DNA from: Burkholderia oklahomensis C6786 | Lineage (GTDB): Bacteria; Pseudomonadota; Gammaproteobacteria; Burkholderiales; Burkholderiaceae | Assembly (NCBI RefSeq): GCF_000959365.1 | Contig: NZ_CP009555.1 | Coordinates: forward strand, 2,108,001-2,172,000 | Reading direction: 5' to 3' | DNA length: 64,000 nucleotides | In this document: piece by piece, positions 33,175 to 42,207 of the stretch | Numbering within the stretch: position 1 is the first letter of the stretch | Layout: each line of letters opens with the position of its first letter | Position numbers and translations under genes: made by a program | The notes under the pieces: generated by a model | The model's database searches: none | Told to the model about the DNA's origin: nothing | Seen by the model: only the letters and a program-made list of their open reading frames with translations

Positions 33175-33587
33175 GCGTGAGGCGGGCGATTCGCGGGTGA
33201 TCGGGCGCCGGTTATGCGCCGGGCGGACGTGACGTCTTCTGCCGCTTGATGTCGCTATGTCGCGGGAAGCGGCGCTCGCGCATCGTTCCGACCGCGTTGC
33301 CCCGATTGATCGGCGTACGCCGCGCACCCGCTCGCCTTCTTTCGCGCGGGGCGCTCGCGAGTCGAGTTCGGCCGCGTGGCGTCAGTCGCCGGCCGCGCGC
33401 CGCATGTCGTGCCGCCCGCCCATCGATCGCACCGGCCGGGCCGCTGCGTGCGGTGCCGCACGGAAAGCGCGCGCGCGGCGCGCTACGGTGTCGTGACGAG
33501 GCGGCGATGCCGCTCGGCGCGCTTGCGTGTCGAGTTCGCGCGCGTCGCCGTTTCGCGCGCAGCGCCAGCCGTACGATCGATTCCGCC
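33175..33587. other. Intergenic region
   Basis: About 410 GC-rich bases with no supported gene. The acyltransferase frame is open through much of it but the composition is arginine-rich and lacks the family N-terminus, so the gene was started at 33588. Confidence 0.4.
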
Positions 33588-34706
33588 ATGTCCGATTCCA
33601 CCAGTCCGAGCCGTTTCGCGCATGTCGATGCGATGCGCGCCGTCGCCGTGCTGTTCGTCATGTGGACTCACTACGCGGAGCTGTTCGACAAGCTCGCGGG
33701 CTCGCAGCATGTGCTCGACGCGTTGCAGCGCTCGGTGAATTTCGGTCGCATCGGCGTCGTCATTTTCTTCTGCATCAGCGGGATGCTGATTCCGACGAGC
33801 CTGCGCGGCGCGCCGTCGGAGGGCACGCGCCGCTTCGTCGTGCGTCGCTTTTTTCGGCTCTACCCGGCGTTCTGGCTGTCGCTGCCGCTCGGTTATCTCG
33901 TGTATTGGCGGTTGTTCGGGCTGCGAATGGATGCGACCGGCCTGCTCGCGAACCTGACGATGATCCCGACCGCGTTCGGTCGAGATCCGGTGATGGGGCA
34001 CTACTGGACGCTCGAAACCGAGCTGTACTTCTACGTGCTGTGCGTACTGCTGTTCAATATCGGCGCGCTGCATCGCATGCGCGTTCTGTGCGCGGCTTGC
34101 GCGGGACTGTGCGTGTTCTTCGTCGCCACGTCGGCGCTGCGGATCGTTCCGGCGGACGCGCTCGGCCAGTACAAGGGGATGCTCTATCACCTCGCGATCA
34201 TGTTCTGGGGCGCGTGCTTCCGGCAGGCGTACGAGACGCCGTTGAAGACGTTCGCGCCGATGCGCGGCCGCTTACCGCTCACGTATCGCTCGGCGACGAT
34301 CGCGCTCGGCGCGCTCATCGTCGCGATCTCGCTGCTGATGGCGGCCGCGAACTGGCGGCATCGCGATTTCGTGCATGTTTCCGCGTCGCTCGGCTACGTA
34401 TTCGGCATCGCGATTTTCGTTGCGCTCGCAACGGTATTGAAGATTCGTCTGCGGCTCTTCGCGTGGCTCGGCGAGATCAGCTACTCGATCTATCTGCTGC
34501 ACGGCATTCCGCTGTATCTGTTGCTGTGGATGTGCGAGCGACACGGGATCACGGATCTGCCGCTCGGCGTCTACATGGCCCTGCCGGTTCTGCCGGCGAT
34601 TGCGCTGTCGTGGGTGAGCTATCGGTTATGCGAGGCGCCGTTCGTGCGCTTCGCGCATGCGTTGACGCCGAAGCGTCGCGTCGACGCAGCGACGGCGAAG
34701 GTCTGA
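33588..34706 (+). CDS. Membrane acyltransferase family 3 protein
   Basis: A 372-residue integral membrane O-acyltransferase. The ATG at 33588 gives MSDSTSPSRFAHVDAMRAVAVLFVMWTHY, the classic family start with R-A-x-A-V and a catalytic-type histidine in the first helix. FFCISGMLI and RRFFRLYPAFWLS are standard next motifs, and about ten membrane helices follow. Such enzymes acetylate or acylate surface polysaccharide, LPS or peptidoglycan at the inner membrane. No glycan gene cluster is adjacent, so the acceptor is unknown. Confidence 0.9.
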   Translation: MSDSTSPSRFAHVDAMRAVAVLFVMWTHYAELFDKLAGSQHVLDALQRSVNFGRIGVVIFFCISGMLIPTSLRGAPSEGTRRFVVRRFFRLYPAFWLSLPLGYLVYWRLFGLRMDATGLLANLTMIPTAFGRDPVMGHYWTLETELYFYVLCVLLFNIGALHRMRVLCAACAGLCVFFVATSALRIVPADALGQYKGMLYHLAIMFWGACFRQAYETPLKTFAPMRGRLPLTYRSATIALGALIVAISLLMAAANWRHRDFVHVSASLGYVFGIAIFVALATVLKIRLRLFAWLGEISYSIYLLHGIPLYLLLWMCERHGITDLPLGVYMALPVLPAIALSWVSYRLCEAPFVRFAHALTPKRRVDAATAKV

Positions 34707-35126
34707 AGCGAGGGGTTCGCTTGCGGCGGCGCACGGCGAGCGCCGCGCGTTGCTCGCCGGTCGTCGATTGCTGCGGCGATCGGTTGTGACGCGATCGGTT
34801 CGCGATGATGTTTCGCATTTTGCATTTGCATTCGACAGCCGGCGTTCGATGTTCGACGGCAGCCTGTCGCGAATGCCGCCCATGTGGCGCATGACGCACC
34901 GTTCGAGATTCGACGCGCGGCGTGTGACCTTCGACGACCGACTTTCGATACGCGCCGCCGCATGCTATGCGCAGCGCAGTGACTGACCACATCGATCATC
35001 GATGCGCAAACCGCACGCGCCGCCATCGTGCGCCGGGCGCTTTTTTGCCGGCCGGGGGCAAAGCGCGGTACTGTGTCGTCCGCGGCGCGTCGCGCCGCCC
35101 ATCGACTCAACGATTCCCGATTCCTT
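34707..35126. other. Intergenic region
   Basis: About 420 bp without a gene. It holds degenerate repeats of GTTCGA-TTCGA type but nothing with a clear function. Confidence 0.4.
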
Positions 35127-36263
35127 GTGACCGCCTTTCCCGAATTCCATTGGACCGACGCCGACGGCGTCGAGCACGCCGTTCGCTGGCGCTCCGAAGC
35201 CGGCTCGCCGCCGCCGCGCCGCGCGGTCGCGGCCGACGACCGCACGACGGCCGACGCCGCCTACCGCCTCGCCTGCGAAGGCACGGCGCTCGTCTGGCAG
35301 GGCGACTTCCAGAACGCGCGCCAGCTATTGCAGGCGCTCGCGCGCCGGATCGAGCGCAAGCCGAAGAAGACGAAGCCGGCCGCGACGCCCGTCGACGCGT
35401 TCAATCTCCACCGGATGGCGCAGGCGCAGCGCGCGCGCACGCTCGGGATGCTGCTGATTCCGCTCGAAGCCGACTACTCGATCGCGCTGCGCCGCGCGCC
35501 GGATCTGCGGGCCGCATGCGAAGAGGCGTACGGCGCGGGCGGCGAGCGTTCGATCGCGTCGCTGCGCGAACTGCTCGGCATCGTCGGCGCGCATGAATGG
35601 CGCAAGAAGGGCGTGCCGATCGCCGCGCTCGGCGGCGAGCGGATTCATCCGCACTACGGCGTGTTTTCGCCCGTGCGCGGCGAATACGTGGATCTCGTCG
35701 CGCGTGCATCGCTGCCGTCGACGTCGCTCGCGTTCGACATCGGCGTCGGCACAGGCGTGCTCGCCGTGGTGCTCGCGTCGCGCGGCGTCGAACGCGTCGT
35801 CGCGACCGATCAGGACCCGCGTGCGCTCGCGTGCGCGGCCGAGAACGTCGCGCGGCTCGGCTACGCGTCGCAGGTCGAGATCGTCGAAGCCGATCTGTTT
35901 CCCGACGGACGCGCGCCGCTCGTCGTTTGCAATCCGCCTTGGGTGCCCGCGCGGCCGAGCTCGCCGCTCGAATACGCGATCTACGATCCGGACAGCCGGA
36001 TGCTGAAGGGCTTTCTCGCGGGACTCGCCGCGCATCTCGCGCCGGGCGGCGAGGGCTGGCTGATCCTGTCGGACTTCGCCGAGCATCTCGGCCTGCGCAC
36101 GCGCGACGAATTGCTCGGCTGGATCGATGCGGCGGGCCTCGCCGTCGTCGGCCGTGACGACGTGAAGCCCGTTCATCCGAAGGCGTCGGACCCCGCCGAT
36201 CCGCTGCATCGCGCGCGGGCGGCCGAGACGACGTCGCTCTGGCGTCTCGCCGTGCGCGGCTGA
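35127..36263 (+). CDS. Class I SAM-dependent methyltransferase with NPPW motif
   Basis: A 378-residue protein, started at GTG 35127 (MTAFPEFHWTDADG) because the upstream part of the frame is arginine-rich and unlike the rest. The SAM site is seen in AFDIGVGTGVLAVVLASRG, the acidic end of strand 2 in VVATDQDPRALA, and the catalytic loop in VVCNPPWVP. N-P-P-[YW] is typical of enzymes that methylate planar nitrogens, such as PrmC-like glutamine or nucleobase methyltransferases. The N-terminal 180 residues are a family-specific helical domain. The substrate is not identifiable. Confidence 0.85.
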   Translation: MTAFPEFHWTDADGVEHAVRWRSEAGSPPPRRAVAADDRTTADAAYRLACEGTALVWQGDFQNARQLLQALARRIERKPKKTKPAATPVDAFNLHRMAQAQRARTLGMLLIPLEADYSIALRRAPDLRAACEEAYGAGGERSIASLRELLGIVGAHEWRKKGVPIAALGGERIHPHYGVFSPVRGEYVDLVARASLPSTSLAFDIGVGTGVLAVVLASRGVERVVATDQDPRALACAAENVARLGYASQVEIVEADLFPDGRAPLVVCNPPWVPARPSSPLEYAIYDPDSRMLKGFLAGLAAHLAPGGEGWLILSDFAEHLGLRTRDELLGWIDAAGLAVVGRDDVKPVHPKASDPADPLHRARAAETTSLWRLAVRG

Positions 36264-36392
36264 GCCGGCGCGCGCGACGCCAACCGGGGCGGTGCGGGTT
36301 GTTTTAGGTAAACTGTGACGCTTCCACGCACGCTTTGACGCCGCCCACCGCCGCCCGACGTTTGATTCGAGCGGCCGCCGGCCTGCCTCCCG

Positions 36393-37286
36393 ATGTCGAC
36401 CAAGACTTACGAAATTCGCCCGAACCAGTCGATCGAACTGCTGAAGGAGCTGCACATCCTGACGCGCGACGGCAAGATGAACCAGGACAGCCGCCGCAAG
36501 CTGAAGCAGGTGTACCACCTGTTCCAGTTCATCGAGCCGCTGCTCGCCGACGTCGAGCGGGACAAGGGCGGCGTGACGCTCGTCGATCACGGCGCGGGCA
36601 AGTCGTATCTCGGCTTCATCCTGTACGACCTGTTCTTCAAGGCGCGCCCGCTCGCCGGTTCGCACATCTACGGCATCGAAACGCGCGAGGCGCTCGTCGT
36701 GCGCTCGACCGAGCTCGCCGAGCGGCTCGGTTTCGGCGGGATGTCGTTTCTGAACCTGTCGGTCGCCGATTCGATCGCATCGCCGCAACTGCCGGAGATG
36801 GTCGACGTCGTCACCGCGCTGCACGCGTGCGACACCGCGACCGACGACGCGATCCGCTTCGCGCTCGCGAAGCGCGCGCGGTACATCGTGCTCGTGCCGT
36901 GCTGCCAGGCGGAGGTCGCGGGCGTGCTGCGCAAGAACAAGGGGAAGTCGCTCGCGAATGCGCTGACCGAAGTGTGGCGGCATCCGCTGCACACGCGCGA
37001 GTTCGGCAGCCAGATCACCAACGTGCTGCGCTGTCTGCAGCTCGAGGCGCACGGCTATCAGGTGAACGTGACGGAGCTCGTCGGATGGGAGCATTCGATG
37101 AAGAACGAGCTCATCGTCGCGCAATACAAGAATCTGCCGCGGCGCAAGCCGAGCGAGCGCCTCAACGAGATCCTCGACATGTTCGGGCTCGCGGAATTGC
37201 ACGAGCGCTTCTTCGCGCCCGCCGCGCAACCGGCCGATGCCGCGCAGGCCGAATCGGCCGCCGCCGAGTCCGAGCCGCGCGCATGA
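36393..37286 (+). CDS. SAM-dependent methyltransferase (Methyltransf_32-like)
   Basis: A 297-residue protein. An N-terminal helical segment with QDSRRKLKQVYHLFQFIEPLL precedes the Rossmann core with VDHGAGKSYLGFIL as the SAM loop, then ALHACDTATDDAI and VLVPCCQAEV. This DxGxGK / LHACGDxxD / PCC order is that of the PF13679 group related to GSTCD and TRM13 proteins. It lies 129 bp after the other methyltransferase and the two could be cotranscribed. The substrate is unknown, with RNA as the best guess from distant relatives. Confidence 0.85.
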   Translation: MSTKTYEIRPNQSIELLKELHILTRDGKMNQDSRRKLKQVYHLFQFIEPLLADVERDKGGVTLVDHGAGKSYLGFILYDLFFKARPLAGSHIYGIETREALVVRSTELAERLGFGGMSFLNLSVADSIASPQLPEMVDVVTALHACDTATDDAIRFALAKRARYIVLVPCCQAEVAGVLRKNKGKSLANALTEVWRHPLHTREFGSQITNVLRCLQLEAHGYQVNVTELVGWEHSMKNELIVAQYKNLPRRKPSERLNEILDMFGLAELHERFFAPAAQPADAAQAESAAAESEPRA

Positions 37287-37355
37287 CTTTCGGCGCGTGA
37301 CGCGCCATATGCGGCGTTCGGTGCGAAATCGCTTCGCGCTTCACGCCGCGTCGCG

Positions 37356-37937
37356 CTATTTCGCTTCTTCTTCGTCCTCGCCGCGCTGCGCCATCCAGTC
37401 GCGCCAGCCCGCATGGCCCAAGCGCCGCAGCGTCGCCTGATTGCGCTCGTAGATGTCGGCCGCGTCCGGGAAGGCGTCGACGGCCCGCTCGATGCTTGCT
37501 TCGCGCAGCAAGTGCAGGATCGGATACGGCGCGCGATTCGTGTAGTTCTCGATGTCGTCGGGCCCGGTGCCGTCGAACTGATAGTGCGGATGGAAGCTCG
37601 CGATCTGCAACGTGCCTTCGAGCCGCAGTTGCTGCAAGAGGCGATCGGCGAACCAGAGCGCGTCGTTGTAGTCGAGGAAATCGCCGAACGTGTTCGGGAA
37701 GATCAGCAGCGTCGTGTCGATTTCGTCCGGATCGGCGGCTTCGAGGCGCCGCAGCTCGCGCTCGAGATCGGTCAGCGCGGCTTCCAGCGACGTCGCGCGG
37801 CTGATCGCGTAGCGGATCTGGCGCTTCACGTGGACGCTCTTCGCGAACGGGCACAGGTTGAGCCCGATCACCGCACGCGTCAGCCAGTGGCGCGTGGCGG
37901 CGAGGATTTCGGTCTCGGGCGGAGAGATTTCGGTCAT
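37356..37937 (-). CDS. DUF1415 family protein
   Basis: A 193-residue soluble protein. It shows the features of the DUF1415 family: an N-terminal TRHWLTRAVIGLNLCPFAKSVH segment with the CPFA motif, TTLLIFPNTFGDFLDYNDAL, and the HPHYQFDGTGPDDIENYTNRAPYPILHLLREASI block. The function of the family is unestablished. It converges with the second methyltransferase gene and ends in an acidic GEDEEEAK tail. Confidence 0.9.
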   Translation of the reverse strand: MTEISPPETEILAATRHWLTRAVIGLNLCPFAKSVHVKRQIRYAISRATSLEAALTDLERELRRLEAADPDEIDTTLLIFPNTFGDFLDYNDALWFADRLLQQLRLEGTLQIASFHPHYQFDGTGPDDIENYTNRAPYPILHLLREASIERAVDAFPDAADIYERNQATLRRLGHAGWRDWMAQRGEDEEEAK

Positions 37938-38210
37938 GGGGCAACGGCGTGGCGGTCAAGCCGCGATTGTAGCGGGCGGGGGCGGGGCGGCGTGCGTCGG
38001 CGCGTCGCGCTTCGGGTACGGCGCACGGTCGGCGCGCTCAGGGCTGGCTCGCGCCGATGCGTGCCCGAAGCCGGCGAGCGCGCGGCGATGTGGCGATGGC
38101 CTGCGTTGCGGCATGGCGGCTTTTTGGCGACGCCGGCGGCCGGCGCATGACGCGGCGATTTCCGCCGTTGCGGCGGTTGGCCGGTCGGCCAATCCGGGAA
38201 TCTGCGAGTC

Positions 38211-38517
38211 CGAGCGTCCGAGCGTCCGAGCGTCCGAGCGTCCGAGCGTCCGAGCGTCCGAGCGTCCGAGCGTCCGAGCGTCCGAGCGTCCGAGCGTCCG
38301 AGCGTCCGAGCGTCCGAGCGTCCGAGCGTCCGAGCGTCCGAGCGTCCGAGCGTCCGAGCGTCCGAGCGTCCGAGCGTCCGAGCGTCCGAGCGTCCGAGCG
38401 TCCGAGCGTCCGAGCGTCCGAGCGTCCGAGCGTCCGAGCGTCCGAGCGTCCGAGCGTCCGAGCGTCCGAGCGTCCGAGCGTCCGAGCGTCCGAGCGTCCG
38501 AGCGTCCGAGCGTCCGA
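38211..38517. repeat. 8-bp tandem repeat, 38 perfect copies
   Basis: The unit CGAGCGTC is repeated 38 times without a single mismatch (38211-38514) plus a 3-base remnant. The period is not a multiple of three, so 24-bp (three-unit) translation gives the 8-residue repeat RASERPSV on the plus strand and LGRSDART on the minus strand, and every frame stays open. This explains the long repetitive frames here; I do not call them genes. The stretch 37938-38606 otherwise holds no supported gene. Confidence 0.98.
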
Positions 38518-38606
38518 AATTCGACCAATCAGCGTATCGGCAGTTCGACCAATCGACCGTCACACCTCGCGCCTCTTTTAGCGGCCGCGCATTTGCCGGC
38601 ATCGCT

Positions 38607-39236
38607 TCACGCGCATGCCGCGTCGATCAACTGCCGCGCGACGCGCGGCGCGCGGCCGATCGGGGAAGCGCCCGGCCGGTATGTCTGACTCGCCGCGTAA
38701 ATTCCTTCGATCAGCAGTGCGAGCGCGTCGGCGAGTGCCTGCGGCTCGCGCGCGCCCGCTGCTTCCGACAGCGCGACGAGCCGCGCCATCAGCCGATCCT
38801 TGTTGTCGGCGACCGCGAGCCGCGCCGGATGATCGAGTTCCGAAAACTCGGTCGCGACGTTGACGAACGGACAGCCGCGATAGCCGGGTTGCGACGCGCG
38901 CTGCGCGAGGTCGTCGAAATACTGGACGAGTTGCGCCTTCGGATCGCCCGGATGCTTGGCGACGCTCGTGTCGAGGCGCTCGAAGAAGCACGCGTCCATT
39001 CGGTCTAGGTATGCGAGCACGAGCTCGTCCTTCGACGCGAACTGCCGGTACAGGCTCATCTTGTTGACGCCCGCGCGTTCGACGATCGCGTCGACGCCCA
39101 CCGCGCGAATCCCTTCCTGATAGAACAGCTCTTCCGCCGCGCGCAGCAGATGCTGCTGCGCTTCCGCGCCCGCGATCTGGAGGCTGCGCGTCCGGCGGCC
39201 GGCCGGCTTGGCGGCTTTGGCGACGGTGGTGACCAT
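38607..39236 (-). CDS. TetR-family transcriptional regulator
   Basis: A 209-residue repressor-type protein. The N-terminal TetR helix-turn-helix is visible at about residues 25-70: LLRAAEELFYQEGIRAVGVDAIVERAGVNKMSLYRQFASKDELVLAYL. The C-terminal part includes the RGCPFVNVATEFSELDHPA segment, known from AcrR/LmrA-like regulators. It diverges from an MFS transporter gene across a 161-bp gap with a matching pair of palindromic sites, so it probably represses both the transporter and itself until a small ligand binds. Confidence 0.93.
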   Translation of the reverse strand: MVTTVAKAAKPAGRRTRSLQIAGAEAQQHLLRAAEELFYQEGIRAVGVDAIVERAGVNKMSLYRQFASKDELVLAYLDRMDACFFERLDTSVAKHPGDPKAQLVQYFDDLAQRASQPGYRGCPFVNVATEFSELDHPARLAVADNKDRLMARLVALSEAAGAREPQALADALALLIEGIYAASQTYRPGASPIGRAPRVARQLIDAACA

Positions 39237-39266
39237 GCTCGATCTCGATCAAGAAAAATTGACTGC

Positions 39267-39322
39267 TTGACATGTTACCGATCGGTCACTAGGATCGCAA
39301 CAACTTGTGACTGATCGGTAAC
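39267..39322 (+). promoter_or_regulatory. TetR operator pair and overlapping divergent promoters
   Basis: Two arms, GTTACCGATCGGTCAC (39274-39289) and GTGACTGATCGGTAAC (39307-39322), form an inverted repeat with one mismatch; each also contains a GATC-centred palindrome. A rightward promoter TTGACA (39267-39272), 17-base spacer, TAGGAT (39290-39295) has the first arm filling its spacer. A leftward promoter, TTGCGA at 39300-39295 and TAACAT at 39277-39272 on the minus strand with 17-base spacer, overlaps the same arm. Bound regulator would block both. Confidence 0.8.
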
Positions 39323-39397
39323 AAGGATCGGCGCATCTTCCCCTCAACTTCCGGCGTGCCGACGGGATCGGCGCGGCCGGTGTCAGGAGTGATCCGA

Positions 39398-40681
39398 ATG
39401 AACTGGGCGGTAAAGAGGATAGGCGGGCGTTTCCATTACGGCTGGCTCGCGGCGGCGGTGGTGTTCCTGATCCTTCTCGCGGCGGCGGGCACGCGCGCGA
39501 CGCCGAGCGTGCTGATGGTGCCGCTCGAGCACGAATTCGGCTGGAGCCGCGCGGCGATCTCGCTCGCGATCTCGGTGAACATCGCGCTGTACGGACTCAC
39601 CGGGCCGTTCGCGGCGGCGGCGATGCAGCGCTTCGGCGTCCGTCCGACGATCCTCGCCGCGCTCGGCGTGATGGGCGCGGGCGTCGCGCTGTCGTCGATA
39701 ATGACGGCGACGTGGCAAATGGTGCTGATCTGGGGCGTGATGGTCGGCGGCGCGACGGGCGTCGCTGCGCTCACGCTGTCGGCGACGTTCGTGACCCGCT
39801 GGTTCGTCGCGCGGCGCGGCCTCGTGATGGGGCTCTTGACCGCGAGCTCCGCGACGGGCCAGCTCGTGTTCCTGCCGATGCTCGCGGCGATCGCGCAGCG
39901 TCACGGCTGGCGGCCCGTCGTGCTGACGGTCGCGGTGGCGGTGGCGATCGCGGTGCCGCTCGTCGCGCTGCTGCTGCCGGAGCGGCCGTCCGACGTCGGC
40001 CTGCGCCCGTACGGCGAGCCCGCCGGCGCGCCGCGCGCGGACGACGGCGCGAGGCGCAACCCGATCGCGGTCGCGTTCGGCACGCTCGCGATGGCGTCGA
40101 AGACGCGCGACTTCTGGCTGCTGTTCATGAGCTTCTTCATCTGCGGCGCGAGCACGAACGGCTACGTCGGCACGCATCTGATCGCGATGTGCAGCGATTA
40201 CGGGATGACGGAAGTGCAGGGCGCGTCGCTGCTCGCCGCGATGGGCGTGTTCGACCTGATCGGCACGACGATGTCCGGCTGGCTGTCCGACCGCTACGAC
40301 AGCCGCGTGCTGCTGTTCTGGTATTACGGGCTGCGCGGGCTGTCGCTGATCTATCTGCCGCATGCATTCGGCATCGACTTCTTCGGGCTGCCGCTCTTCG
40401 CGGTGTTCTACGGGCTCGACTGGATCGCAACCGTGCCGCCCACCGTGCGCCTCGCGACCGACGTGTACGGCAAGGACGCGGCGCCCGTGGTGTTCGGCTG
40501 GATCGTCGCGGGCCATCAGCTCGGCGCGGCGTTCGCGGCGCTCGGCGCCGGCGTGCTGCGCGCGAGCCTCGGCACGTACACGGTCGCGTCGATGATCTCG
40601 GGCGGGCTGTGCCTCGTCGGTGCGCTGATCGTGCTGCGGATCAATCGCGGGACGGCGCGGGTGTCGGCGAGCGCGGCCTGA
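39398..40681 (+). CDS. MFS transporter
   Basis: A 427-residue major facilitator transporter with twelve predicted helices. The ATG at 39398 has a ribosome site (AGGAGT) and gives MNWAVKRIGGRFHYGWLAAAVVFLILLAAAGTRATPSVL; the F-H-Y-G-W start and EFGWSRAAISLAISVN are typical of the monocarboxylate/oxalate-formate antiporter branch. Further MFS marks are GWLSDRYDSRVLLFWYY between helices 8 and 9. Control by the divergent TetR gene suggests it exports or imports the inducing compound; the substrate is unknown. Confidence 0.9.
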   Translation: MNWAVKRIGGRFHYGWLAAAVVFLILLAAAGTRATPSVLMVPLEHEFGWSRAAISLAISVNIALYGLTGPFAAAAMQRFGVRPTILAALGVMGAGVALSSIMTATWQMVLIWGVMVGGATGVAALTLSATFVTRWFVARRGLVMGLLTASSATGQLVFLPMLAAIAQRHGWRPVVLTVAVAVAIAVPLVALLLPERPSDVGLRPYGEPAGAPRADDGARRNPIAVAFGTLAMASKTRDFWLLFMSFFICGASTNGYVGTHLIAMCSDYGMTEVQGASLLAAMGVFDLIGTTMSGWLSDRYDSRVLLFWYYGLRGLSLIYLPHAFGIDFFGLPLFAVFYGLDWIATVPPTVRLATDVYGKDAAPVVFGWIVAGHQLGAAFAALGAGVLRASLGTYTVASMISGGLCLVGALIVLRINRGTARVSASAA

Positions 40682-41169
40682 GCGGCTCGGGCGCGGCGCG
40701 CTCGGCAGACGCGCGGTGCAACCGCGGGCGGCCGGTGAGGAGCGGGCCGTGGGCGACGGGTGATGAAAAGCGGAGGGCGGCGGAGAGCGGGGAGCCATGG
40801 TCGGAAAGCCGTAGGCGAAGGGCAAAGGCTCGGCGCTCGATTGTGCCGGCCGCCCCGGCTTCGACTGACTTGGCCGCCTCGAAAGCGCGACGATTGCCCG
40901 CAGCGTGCGACCAGATCGCCGATCGTCGCAGATTCGGCGATCCGGCGATCCGCAGATCCGGCGACCAAGCGACCAGGCGACCCCCCTCGGCCGCACGTCC
41001 GACACCCGACACCCGACACCCGACACCCGACACCCGACACCCGACGGTCCTTTGCGCCGTCGCCGATTTACATTCGCGAGCGCAGTCCGGCAAGTTCCGC
41101 GACAAGCGGTTATGCTGGCGTTTCTTTTCCGGGCGACCGAGCCCTTTTTTCAAATTGGTGAGGAAACGC
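40682..41169. other. Intergenic region with short tandem repeat
   Basis: About 490 bp with no supported gene; its main feature is a 7-bp repeat (GACACCC) at 41001-41045, described separately. A ribosome site (GAGG) precedes the nitroreductase ATG at 41170. Confidence 0.45.
41001..41045. repeat. 7-bp tandem repeat, about 6.4 copies
   Basis: The unit GACACCC is repeated six times perfectly plus three bases. It lies about 125 bp upstream of the nitroreductase start, outside any supported coding region. Confidence 0.9.
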
Positions 41170-41775
41170 ATGTCCGTCAAACCCGCTCCCACTTCCGTAT
41201 CGATTCACGAGCTGATCGCTGGCCGCTGGAGTCCGCGCGCGTATTCGAGCGAGCCTGTCAGCGCCGAGCATTTGCATGCGGTGCTCGAAGCGGCGCGCTG
41301 GGCGCCGTCCGCGTACAACGCGCAGCCGTGGCGCTTCATCGTGTTCGACCGCAGCAAGGACGAGGTCGCGTTCAAGCGCGCATTCTCGACGCTCGTGCCG
41401 TTCAACCAGGGCTGGAACGCGCCCGCGCCGGTGCTGATCGCGGTGACCGCGCACACGCTGACGTCGAAGGGCGAGCCGAGCACGACGGCGTTCTACGACG
41501 CCGGCGCGGCCGCGATGTCGCTCGTGCTGCAGGCACACGCGCTCGGCCTCGCCGCGCACCAGATGAGCGGCTTCGACACGAAGGCGTTCCGCGACGCGTT
41601 CGCGATCCCGGCCGACGTCGAGCCGCTCGCGATCATCTCGATCGGCCACTATGGCGACGCCGACAAGCTCGATCCGGTGCTGCGCGAGCGCGAGCGCGCG
41701 CCGCGCACGCGTCATCCGCTCGGCGAGGTCGTCTACGCGGACGCGTGGCAAAAGCCGTTCTCGTCGGCGGCGTGA
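41170..41775 (+). CDS. Nitroreductase-family oxidoreductase
   Basis: A 201-residue FMN-dependent nitroreductase-like protein. Family signs: the R-W-S-P-R-A-Y start (here IAGRWSPRAYSSEPVS), ALEAARWAPSAYNAQPWRFIVF with the FMN-contact residues, a middle YDAGAAAMSLVLQAHALGLAAHQMSGFD block and a later IISIGHYG. Members reduce nitro compounds, quinones or flavins with NAD(P)H. The physiological substrate is not evident from neighbours. Confidence 0.92.
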   Translation: MSVKPAPTSVSIHELIAGRWSPRAYSSEPVSAEHLHAVLEAARWAPSAYNAQPWRFIVFDRSKDEVAFKRAFSTLVPFNQGWNAPAPVLIAVTAHTLTSKGEPSTTAFYDAGAAAMSLVLQAHALGLAAHQMSGFDTKAFRDAFAIPADVEPLAIISIGHYGDADKLDPVLRERERAPRTRHPLGEVVYADAWQKPFSSAA

Positions 41776-42207
41776 CGCAACGCGGCGGGCATGCGGCGCG
41801 CGCGGCGAGTCGAGCGGCCGGGCCGCGCGCGTGCCGGTGTCGCCGATGCGGGTTCGCCGCGCCGGCGCCCCGGCCCGATCGGCGGCGAGCGCGCGGCCGG
41901 CGATGCCGAATCGATGGGCACGTTGAAGCAGTTGTCGATCGAGGCGGCGACATAGCGCGTGCCGCCGTCGCTCGACGATATCGTGTCGGAACATCGGGAA
42001 GCAAAAGCCCGGCCGACCGTGAAGGCCGGCGGCCGCGCCCGGCATGCCGGGCCGGCGCGGAGCACCCCCGCCCGGAGCACCCGCGCCCGCATCGTCCGCA
42101 TCGGAGCGCCGCCGCGCATCCGTCCGCGCCCCGGTTGTGACGCCCGGCGGTTTCGTGATAAAAAGCCGGTCCTTCCGTTTTTGCACCGCCATCCGGCGAC
42201 CCGCTCC
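41776..42207. other. Intergenic region
   Basis: About 430 very GC-rich bases. The Hsp70 frame remains open upstream of 42208 but is arginine-rich without family similarity, so I treat this as non-coding. It contains an imperfect direct repeat around CCGGAGCACCCGCGCCCG. Confidence 0.4.

Noticed and set aside
38211..38517. Possible CRISPR array
   Set aside because: Units are directly adjacent 8-mers without spacers, and no cas genes are present.
37858..38688. Repetitive ERPSVRAS and LGRSDART proteins on both strands
   Set aside because: They come solely from the 8-bp repeat, have no ribosome site or signal, and are open in every frame.
41959..42207. N-terminal extension of the Hsp70-like protein
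   Set aside because: The extension is arginine-rich; the family start MTYCAIDFGTSNS begins at 42208.
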